From NCBI RefSeq assembly GCF_002265435.1, contig NZ_NOKQ01000134.1:1-64000 (forward strand): a stretch of 64,000 nt of DNA, in the 5' to 3' direction. This stretch comes from Tetzosporium hominis. Its GTDB lineage: Bacteria; Bacillota; Bacilli; Bacillales_A; Planococcaceae. The notes under the pieces were generated by a model. That model was given only the letters and a program-made list of their open reading frames with translations, had not been told where the DNA came from and did not search any database. The position numbers and the translations under genes are program-made. Below, in pieces: positions 57,648 to 64,000 of this stretch (position 1 is the stretch's first letter; every line of letters begins with the position of its first letter).

Positions 57648-58959
57648 GCACCATCGCCACTATTTTGAAGGTAAGATTCAACCAATCGAAGACGTGACCC
57701 TGTCTCAAGACTCAATTGCCCTCTCTCTTCTAGAGGGAGACCTCGATCAAATCAAAGGAATTGAAATTCTTCGAAAATCCCCATTCCAAGTGACTTTTAA
57801 GTGCAACCGCTGCCTAACTCAACAACCCCATCATTATGCGACGCATTACTGCCTTCGCTGCAAATGCTACTGTACCTATTGTAGAAACTGTATCCGGATG
57901 GGCAAGATAACTAGCTGCACACAGCTCTTCATCTGGAAAGGTCCGCGCTCAGATGTACAGCCTGAAATAGTAATGACATGGAAAGGCACACTTTCCAATT
58001 TGCAGCAGCAAGCGTTGGAGGAATGGAGAGAGTCTATAGCAACAGGAAAAAGTCATATGATTCATGCAGTATGCGGGGCAGGGAAGACGGAGATCATGTT
58101 TGGAGCTATAGAACTGATGTTGTCTCGCGGTGAACGTGTCGCTATAGCTTGTCCACGCACGGATGTAATACTTGAGCTTGCGCCTCGCTTACAACAAGCC
58201 TTTGAATCAATGCGTATAGATGTTCTTTATGGTGGCTCTGAAAAACCTATTGGGTTAGCGGATCTGACTCTTGCTACCACGCATCAATTATACAGGTTTT
58301 ATCGAGCTTTTGATCATGTCATCATTGATGAAGCGGATGCCTTCCCATACTCTGCAGATGCAACTCTTGTAACAGCGGTTGAGAAATCGCTCCTACCTGG
58401 AGGCTCCATCCATTACGTTTCCGCAACGCCTTCAAAAATCCTCCACACGGATCGCAAGTCACTAGTAGCTAAACGATTTCATGGTCACCCACTACCTGTT
58501 CCTCGCTTTCAAAAAGCACTCTCTTATCAGAAGCACTTAACTCGACAAAAGGTTCCTCCAGCACTCGACAAGTGGATAGCTTTTCAAATCGAAATGGACC
58601 GCCCTTTTTTGATTTTTTTCCCTACGGTTCGAACTCTAGAAGATTTCCCGGGAAATATGGAACGTGTCCATGCCGAGCATCCATTTAGGAAAGAACTCGT
58701 TCAGCAATTGCGAGATGGAAAAATTAAAGGCTTGTGTACAACGACGATATTAGAACGAGGCATCACCATTTCCAACTTGCAAATTGCTGTTCTTGGTGCA
58801 GAACAGCCAATTTTTAACGAGCAAGCATTAATCCAGATTGCTGGGAGAGCGGGAAGGTCGGCTGAGTTCCCCACAGGTGATGTAGTATTTTTTCACAATG
58901 GAGTCACAGAAGACATGAGAAGAGCCAAGAGTGCCATTGAAAGGTTGAACCTGCAATGA
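57646..58959 (+). CDS. comFA: Competence DNA-uptake helicase ComFA
   Basis: 437-residue superfamily 2 ATPase that drives single-stranded DNA import. N-terminal zinc region with CNRC, CLRCKCYCTYCRNC (about 55-95). Walker A AVCGAGKTE (about 139-147), DEAD box VIIDEADAF (about 224-232), VSATPS motif III, and C-terminal motif VI QIAGRAGRS. ATG 57646 follows AAAAGGAGAG. Overlaps comFC by ATGA; comFB is absent from between them. Confidence 0.93.
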   Translation: MHHRHYFEGKIQPIEDVTLSQDSIALSLLEGDLDQIKGIEILRKSPFQVTFKCNRCLTQQPHHYATHYCLRCKCYCTYCRNCIRMGKITSCTQLFIWKGPRSDVQPEIVMTWKGTLSNLQQQALEEWRESIATGKSHMIHAVCGAGKTEIMFGAIELMLSRGERVAIACPRTDVILELAPRLQQAFESMRIDVLYGGSEKPIGLADLTLATTHQLYRFYRAFDHVIIDEADAFPYSADATLVTAVEKSLLPGGSIHYVSATPSKILHTDRKSLVAKRFHGHPLPVPRFQKALSYQKHLTRQKVPPALDKWIAFQIEMDRPFLIFFPTVRTLEDFPGNMERVHAEHPFRKELVQQLRDGKIKGLCTTTILERGITISNLQIAVLGAEQPIFNEQALIQIAGRAGRSAEFPTGDVVFFHNGVTEDMRRAKSAIERLNLQ

Positions 58960-59585
58960 ATTGTCTTTTATGTGAGAAGCAGTTGATGAGAGATACATGG
59001 AGTTCACTATTTACAGGAAAGCAAGATTGCGTCTGTAAATCTTGTCGAGAAGGGTTTCATAAAATTTCTTCATCACCTGTCCGCAGATATGTAGTAGGCA
59101 CAGAGTTAGACGGGGCGCTTGATTCGATATTCTGTTTCTATAGCTATAACTCTTCCATGCAACACTATTTTCAACGTTATAAAGGTGAAGGAGACCAGAT
59201 ACTTCATCTAGTCTTTTCACAAGAACTCCGTCTAAAGGTGCCTTGTATTCCGATCCCCTCTTATCAAGACAACTCGTTTAATCGAACATTTTCCCATGTC
59301 GAGCAATTGTTTTGTCAAAACCACTTGCTTCATCTACTTAAAAAGAATGATCCCACTAAACAATCTTCACGTAATTTAGCACAACGAATCCAATCAGCAA
59401 ACCCGTTCGAGTTAATTCCAGGAGCGCAGGTTCCTGAAAAGCTGTTCTTAGTCGATGACATTTTCACAACAGGAGTGACGATGTATCAAGCGGCAGCAAT
59501 TTTAAAAAAACAGGGTGTAAAACAAGTTCATGGAATTTGTTTAGCAGAAACTTTAGAAAAAACGGATGAAACGCAAACACGCTAG
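58956..59585 (+). CDS. comFC: Competence protein ComFC (phosphoribosyltransferase fold)
   Basis: 209 residues. N-terminal zinc knuckles CLLCEKQ and CVCKSC; C-terminal PRTase domain with the PRPP-binding loop LFLVDDIFTTGVTMY (about 168-182). Works with ComFA in transformation; related GntX proteins use extracellular DNA. Shorter than B. subtilis ComFC (240) but the signature regions are complete. No obvious terminator before the ilvD promoter. Confidence 0.92.
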   Translation: MNCLLCEKQLMRDTWSSLFTGKQDCVCKSCREGFHKISSSPVRRYVVGTELDGALDSIFCFYSYNSSMQHYFQRYKGEGDQILHLVFSQELRLKVPCIPIPSYQDNSFNRTFSHVEQLFCQNHLLHLLKKNDPTKQSSRNLAQRIQSANPFELIPGAQVPEKLFLVDDIFTTGVTMYQAAAILKKQGVKQVHGICLAETLEKTDETQTR

Positions 59586-59655
59586 GAAATCAAATTGGAA
59601 GCGATTGCATGAATTTTAAACTTTCTAAAAAGATAGAAAATTTGAAAAAACACCA

Positions 59656-59684
59656 TTGACACGCCGTTTTGTGGATTGTATGAT
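59656..59684 (+). promoter_or_regulatory. SigA promoter of ilvD
   Basis: TTGACA, 17-bp spacer, TATGAT; the strongest consensus promoter in the window. Confidence 0.85.
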
Positions 59685-59700
59685 TGTTGCAATATATTTC

Positions 59701-59715
59701 ATATTGCAGAAAATT
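59701..59715 (+). promoter_or_regulatory. CodY-like box
   Basis: ATATTGCAGAAAATT matches 12 of 15 positions of the CodY consensus AATTTTCWGAAAATT. It is just downstream of the predicted start site, suiting a roadblock when branched-chain amino acids and GTP are plentiful. Confidence 0.65.
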
Positions 59716-59735
59716 ACACGAAGTTGGTGATGTAA

Positions 59736-61403
59736 GTGCGTAGTGACATGATAAAAAAGGGAATAGACAGAGCGCCTCATCGTAGTCTGTTATATGCTAC
59801 GGGCGTTAAAACGAAAGATTTACAAAAACCATTTATCGGAGTGTGTAATTCTTATATCGACATTATTCCGGGTCATAAACATTTAAATCACTTTGCAGAA
59901 ATCGTCAAACAAGCAATTTGGGAAGCGGGAGGCGTACCGTTCGAATTTAACACGATCGGTGTCGACGACGGAATTGCCATGGGGCACGTTGGAATGCGGT
60001 ATTCCTTGCCAAGTCGAGAACTAATTGCAGACTCGGCAGAAACGGTCATCAATGCCCATTGGTTTGACGGAGTTTTCTATATCCCAAACTGCGACAAAAT
60101 AACTCCTGGCATGTTAATGGCAGCAGTTCGAACAAACGTCCCTTCCGTTTTTGTAACAGGAGGGCCGATGGAAGCGGGAACTTCTTCAGATGGGAAGCCG
60201 CTCTCACTGACATCTGTCTTCGAAGGAGTCGGTGCCTATAAATCCGGCAACATGACAGAACAAGAACTCCTCGATATTGAGCAAAATGCGTGTCCGACAT
60301 GTGGTTCGTGTTCTGGAATGTTCACAGCGAACTCCATGAACTCTTTGATGGAAATCCTAGGTGTTACACCTCCAGGAAATGCTACTATCGTGGCAACTTC
60401 AACAGAGCGGCACCGTTTAATAAAAGAAGCGGTCGGACATCTGCTGCGAATGATAGAAGACGATGTGAAACCACGTGACTTAATCACCAAAGAAGCAATT
60501 GATGATGCATTTGCTCTAGATATGGCTATGGGTGGTTCTACCAATACAGTTCTACATACGTTGGCCATTGCACATGAAGCTGAGATTCCATACAACATGG
60601 AACAAATTAACGAAGTAGCAAAACGAATCCCGTATCTCGCGAAAATTATGCCAGCGAGCGACTATTCCATGCACGATGTTCATTTAGCTGGTGGCTTGTC
60701 AGCCATCATTAAAGAGTTGTGCGAGATTCCGGGTGGTATCCACGGACAACGCAAAACGATTACTGGGAAAAGCGTCTATGAAAATGTCGAGAATGCAAAA
60801 ATCTTAAACTCGGAAGTCATTCGTACAAAAGACAATCCTTACAGTCCGGTTGGTGGATTATCTGTCCTTTTTGGAAACTTGGCACCGGATGGGGGCGTAA
60901 TCAAAGTCGGAGCAGTAGACCCATCGATTCAAACATTCACGGGGAAAGCAATCGTCTTTGATTCTCAAGAAGACGCTCAACAAGCGATCGATGAAGGGCT
61001 CGTAAAAGAAGGACACGTCGTTGTCATTCGCTACGAAGGTCCAAAAGGTGGACCGGGAATGCCAGAAATGCTTGCCCCTACTTCTGCAATTCAAGGAAGG
61101 GGCTTAGGAACAAAAGTAGCCCTAATTACAGACGGAAGGTTCTCTGGAGCTTCTCGAGGTATCTCGATTGGGCATATCTCGCCTGAAGCTGCTGAAGGCG
61201 GGCCAATAGCTTTAGTACATGACGGAGACGAAATTGTGATCGACCTGCCAAATCGTTCTATCGAATTAAATGTAGACGCGGCAACACTTGCTTCTCGAGC
61301 AAGTCAGCTTCCGGAATTTGAACCAAAAATCAAAAAGGGTTACTTGGCCCGGTATTCAAAACTCGTTACATCCGCAAGTACGGGTGGCGTCATGAAAATT
61401 TAA
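59736..61403 (+). CDS. ilvD: Dihydroxy-acid dehydratase IlvD
   Basis: 555-residue Fe-S enzyme of isoleucine/valine synthesis, dehydrating 2,3-dihydroxy acids. Cluster cysteines in [16 protein letters not shown] and [17 protein letters not shown] (about 189-205). C-terminal [23 protein letters not shown] start at 59736 ([20 protein letters not shown]) aligns with the usual IlvD beginning, with GGTGAT upstream. First gene of the ilvD-ilvB-ilvN-ilvC operon. Confidence 0.94.
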   Translation: MRSDMIKKGIDRAPHRSLLYATGVKTKDLQKPFIGVCNSYIDIIPGHKHLNHFAEIVKQAIWEAGGVPFEFNTIGVDDGIAMGHVGMRYSLPSRELIADSAETVINAHWFDGVFYIPNCDKITPGMLMAAVRTNVPSVFVTGGPMEAGTSSDGKPLSLTSVFEGVGAYKSGNMTEQELLDIEQNACPTCGSCSGMFTANSMNSLMEILGVTPPGNATIVATSTERHRLIKEAVGHLLRMIEDDVKPRDLITKEAIDDAFALDMAMGGSTNTVLHTLAIAHEAEIPYNMEQINEVAKRIPYLAKIMPASDYSMHDVHLAGGLSAIIKELCEIPGGIHGQRKTITGKSVYENVENAKILNSEVIRTKDNPYSPVGGLSVLFGNLAPDGGVIKVGAVDPSIQTFTGKAIVFDSQEDAQQAIDEGLVKEGHVVVIRYEGPKGGPGMPEMLAPTSAIQGRGLGTKVALITDGRFSGASRGISIGHISPEAAEGGPIALVHDGDEIVIDLPNRSIELNVDAATLASRASQLPEFEPKIKKGYLARYSKLVTSASTGGVMKI

Positions 61404-61419
61404 AACGTTGAAGAGGTAA

Positions 61420-61656
61420 AAGAACAAGTGTCGTTGATTTCAGAGAGCCGGTGGGTGGTGTGAACCGGTAAAACGCCTTGAATCGACATCCCCTCTGAGT
61501 GAAGGATGAACGTCATTTGACCAGTAAGTCCTTTCGGTTGATCCCGTTACCAATCACTGCGAGGCAGCTTAGGCTGCGAAGTAGGGTGGTACCATGAAAA
61601 AACTTTCATCCCTATGCAAGGAATCTTTGTGTTCTTTTGCATAGGGCTATTTTTAT
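61420..61656 (+). promoter_or_regulatory. T-box leader upstream of ilvB (probably tRNA-Ile)
   Basis: Core AGGGTGGTACC at 61583-61593, preceded by a long Stem I region and followed by a terminator. The Stem I base CAGAG pairs with CTCTG; the specifier side reads GAATCGACATCCCCTCTG, suggesting ATC (Ile). No promoter is seen between ilvD and this leader, so it acts inside the operon. The specifier choice is inference. Confidence 0.9.
61610..61656 (+). terminator. Regulatory terminator of the ilvB T-box
   Basis: CCCTATGCAA / TTGCATAGGG with a long loop and T5. Confidence 0.88.
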
Positions 61657-61677
61657 ACCCAAAAAGGAGTGAAACGA

Positions 61678-63381
61678 ATGGTCATGCAGGCAGAAAAAAC
61701 GGTGCAACTTTCAGGTGCAGATCTACTCATTGAGTTGCTCCATGAGCAGCAAGTGGAATTACTATTTGGCTATCCAGGAGGTGCTGTTCTTCCGATTTAC
61801 GATGCTCTATATAGAAATCCAATCCCACATATTTTAGCTCGTCATGAACAAGGCGCCATCCACGCAGCTGAGGGATACGCACGTGTTTCAGGAAAGCCTG
61901 GTGTGGTCATCGCCACTTCCGGTCCGGGAGCGACGAACCTAGTTACAGGAATCGCCGATGCCATGATGGATTCTCTACCCCTTGTCGTTTTTACAGGACA
62001 GGTAGCGAGCACTGTTATCGGCACAGATGCCTTTCAAGAAGCAGATGTACTAGGAATTACGCAGCCTATCACAAAACACAACTATCAGGTGAAGGATGCT
62101 CGTGACTTACCTCGCATAGTAAGAGAAGCCTTTCATATAGCTTCTACAGGTAGACCTGGTCCTGTTCTGATCGACGTTCCAAAAAATTTGGCTGCTGATA
62201 CGGTACAGCAATTAGATTGGACCGTCCATCCCGTGAACCTCCCAGGTTATCAGCCGACAACGGAGCCCAACTTCTTGCAGATTCAGAAGCTGGCAGATGC
62301 TATGAATCAGGCAGTAAAACCATTGTTTCTGATTGGAGCAGGTGTGTTGGCGGCAAAAGGTACCGACGAATTAGCAACGTTACTAGAGCAATCAGGAGTT
62401 CCTGCAGTCTCTACATTATTAGGTCTTGGAGCTGTTCGAGATAATCATCCTCGCTATCTTGGGATGGCAGGGATGCATGGAACGTACGCGGCTAATATGG
62501 CCATCCAAGAATGCGACTTATTAGTCAATATTGGAGCACGGTTTGACGATCGACTTACAGGAAACTTGAACGGTTTCGCACCTCATGCAAAAGTCGCTCA
62601 TATCGACATCGATCCAGCTGAAATCGGAAAGAACGTCCCAACTGCGATTCCCATTGTGGCAGATGCGAAAGCAGCTTTACGGCAGCTTCTGAAACAACAA
62701 CTTGTTAGTCACGAGAAATCTGAGTGGGTAGATACTCTGAAACAAAATGCAGCACTTCATCCGCTTCATTACAAAAGGGATGGTTTAAAAGCACAACAAG
62801 TGCTTGAAATCATTCATCAAGTAACAAAAGGTGAAGCCATTGTGGCAACGGATGTAGGCCAACATCAAATGTGGACTGCCCAGTATTACGGATTTCAGAA
62901 ACCCCACCAGTGGATCACTTCAGGAGGGCTAGGAACGATGGGGTTTGGCTTCCCAGCTGCAATTGGTGCACAGCTTGCGTTTCCTAAAGAACGTGTCATT
63001 GCAGTCGTAGGAGATGCTGGCTTCCAAATGACTTTGCAAGAATTGTCGTTACTCCAAGAATATCGATTACCTGTAAAAGTAGTGATCTTGAACAATCAGA
63101 GCCTGGGAATGGTAAGACAGTGGCAAACAGCATTTTACGAAGAGCGCTACTCCCAATCGTTGATGCCGGTTCAACCAGATTTTGAAAAACTTGCTTCAGC
63201 GTACTCCATTCAAGGGGTAAGGATTGACACGCTGGAGCAAGCGCGGCAGCTACTACCAGAGCTTCTTCTTTCGGACGAGCCGGTTCTGATTGATTGTCGA
63301 ATTGAGCAGCACGAGCCTGTTACACCAATGGTGGCGCCCGGAAAAGCCTTACATGAAATGATTGGAGTGAAGCCTTCGTGA
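61678..63381 (+). CDS. ilvB: Acetolactate synthase large subunit IlvB
   Basis: 567-residue ThDP and FAD enzyme joining two pyruvates, or pyruvate and 2-oxobutyrate. [16 protein letters not shown] and catalytic Glu in [15 protein letters not shown] (about 57-71); ThDP motif [15 protein letters not shown] ending in LNNQSLGM (about 444-475). ATG at 61678 is 8 nt after AAGGAG; the GTG at 61669 overlaps it. Overlaps ilvN by 4 nt. Confidence 0.95.
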   Translation: MVMQAEKTVQLSGADLLIELLHEQQVELLFGYPGGAVLPIYDALYRNPIPHILARHEQGAIHAAEGYARVSGKPGVVIATSGPGATNLVTGIADAMMDSLPLVVFTGQVASTVIGTDAFQEADVLGITQPITKHNYQVKDARDLPRIVREAFHIASTGRPGPVLIDVPKNLAADTVQQLDWTVHPVNLPGYQPTTEPNFLQIQKLADAMNQAVKPLFLIGAGVLAAKGTDELATLLEQSGVPAVSTLLGLGAVRDNHPRYLGMAGMHGTYAANMAIQECDLLVNIGARFDDRLTGNLNGFAPHAKVAHIDIDPAEIGKNVPTAIPIVADAKAALRQLLKQQLVSHEKSEWVDTLKQNAALHPLHYKRDGLKAQQVLEIIHQVTKGEAIVATDVGQHQMWTAQYYGFQKPHQWITSGGLGTMGFGFPAAIGAQLAFPKERVIAVVGDAGFQMTLQELSLLQEYRLPVKVVILNNQSLGMVRQWQTAFYEERYSQSLMPVQPDFEKLASAYSIQGVRIDTLEQARQLLPELLLSDEPVLIDCRIEQHEPVTPMVAPGKALHEMIGVKPS

Positions 63382-63893
63382 GACGCATCATCACAGTAAC
63401 TGTATTGAATCAAAGTGGCGTGTTGAACCGAGTGACAGGCTTACTGATGAAGCGACAGTTCAATATTGAAAGCATGACAGTGGGCCATACGGAACAGGAC
63501 AATGTCTCTAAAATGACGTTTATCGTCCATGTAGAAGATGCTCAGAAACTTGAGCAACTGTTGAAGCAATTGCAAAAACAAATTGATGTGTTAAAGGTTC
63601 AAGATTTGACAGATCAAGCCATCGTGGTTCGTGAGTTGGCACTTGTCAAAGTACAAGCACCTGCTACAAAACGATTGGAGCTATCAAACTTGATCGAACC
63701 GTTTCGAGTTCAAATCATTGATGCTGGGAGACAAGTGGTCACTTATCAGATCACAGGTCACCCTGAAAAAATCGATGCTTTTATTGAACTAGTTCGGCCA
63801 TACGGTGTGAAAGAACTTACCCGTACTGGCGTCACAGCATTTACTAGAGAACAACAGAAATACCCTACACAAACAAAACTATTAGCTTATTAG
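63378..63893 (+). CDS. ilvN: Acetolactate synthase regulatory subunit IlvN/IlvH
   Basis: 171 residues. N-terminal ACT domain ([31 protein letters not shown]) binding valine for feedback control; C-terminal ACT-like domain ([20 protein letters not shown], then [12 protein letters not shown]). GTG start overlaps ilvB (GTGA). Confidence 0.95.
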   Translation: MRRIITVTVLNQSGVLNRVTGLLMKRQFNIESMTVGHTEQDNVSKMTFIVHVEDAQKLEQLLKQLQKQIDVLKVQDLTDQAIVVRELALVKVQAPATKRLELSNLIEPFRVQIIDAGRQVVTYQITGHPEKIDAFIELVRPYGVKELTRTGVTAFTREQQKYPTQTKLLAY

Positions 63894-63905
63894 GAGGAAT
63901 GGAAA

Positions 63906-64000
63906 ATGACAAACATGTACTATAACGGAGATATTTCAGAACAAGCACTAGCGGGGAAGAAAGTAGCAATTATCGGGTACGGTTCACAAGGACATGCCCA
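63906..64000 (+). CDS. ilvC: Ketol-acid reductoisomerase IlvC, 5' part only
   Basis: Only the first 31 codons are in the window: [20 protein letters not shown] then [11 protein letters not shown], which is the NADPH-binding glycine motif of IlvC. AGGAGG precedes the ATG, 12 bp after ilvN. The gene continues past the window end. Confidence 0.92.
   Translation, partial: MTNMYYNGDISEQALAGKKVAIIGYGSQGHA

Noticed and set aside
61404-61440. Independent promoter for the ilvB T-box
   Set aside because: No -35/-10 pair with acceptable spacing is visible between the ilvD stop and Stem I.

Overview
The window looks like a chromosomal segment of a low-to-mid GC Gram-positive bacterium of the order Bacillales, most likely Planococcaceae. 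The evidence is conserved gene neighbourhoods known from Bacillus subtilis: yhcX-yhcY-yhcZ, bmrC-bmrD, yheE-yheB-yheA, yhaR-yhzD-yhaO-yhaN-yhaM, prsA-yhaJ-hpr-yhaH-trpP-hit-ecsA-ecsB, hmoB-hemE-hemH-hemY, yhfH-lplJ, yhfL, tagU-yvyE-degU-comFA-comFC and ilvD-ilvB-ilvN-ilvC. Intrinsic terminators, T-box leaders, AGGAGG-type ribosome sites and Gram-positive lipoboxes agree. The species assignment is inference; no rRNA is present.

Layout. 1-0.9 kb: ten tRNA genes ending in a terminator. 1-14.9 kb: an MFS transporter, a T-box-controlled archaeal-type prolyl-tRNA synthetase, tRNA-modification genes (queG, trmL), an aldo/keto reductase, an RluA-type pseudouridine synthase, a thiol-disulfide pair, the yhcXYZ signalling cluster and a cation-diffusion exporter. 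15-28.7 kb: chromate transporter, a multidrug ABC heterodimer behind a leader-peptide attenuator, spo0M, the yhe genes, and the yhaO-yhaN-yhaM nuclease operon. 29-35.5 kb: prsA, the Hpr regulator, trpP, hit and ecsAB. 35.5-43.3 kb: coproporphyrin-dependent heme synthesis, then a four-gene locus (beta-propeller lipoprotein, two-component system, YtkA-like Met/His-rich lipoprotein). 43.4-48.9 kb: lplJ and a BceRSAB-type peptide-antibiotic detoxification module. 49.4-55.7 kb: fatty-acid CoA ligase with a FadR-type operator, an S9 peptidase, an enoyl-CoA hydratase, an LCP cell-wall ligase and YvyE. 56-59.6 kb: degU without degS, then comFA-comFC without comFB. 59.6-64 kb: branched-chain amino-acid genes with a CodY-like box and an internal T-box.

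Most unusual signals. (1) A family of roughly 125-bp hairpin-forming intergenic repeats occurs as seven units at four loci (13.6, 23.8, 28.7 and 49.1 kb). Arm sequences differ between units but pairing is kept by compensatory changes, and three loci start exactly at, or one base after, a gene's stop codon. (2) The DegU homologue has Gly in place of the phospho-accepting Asp, its kinase gene is missing next door, and it has a leader of nearly 300 nt. (3) The multidrug transporter is preceded by a 24-codon leader peptide whose last codons can pair with the terminator's 3' arm, a complete attenuation design. (4) The YtkA-like lipoprotein/two-component locus is a plausible uncharacterised metal- or envelope-sensing system. 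(5) Five 21-bp direct repeats lie downstream of the Bce-type permease. Several short genes (28-61 codons) are also described.
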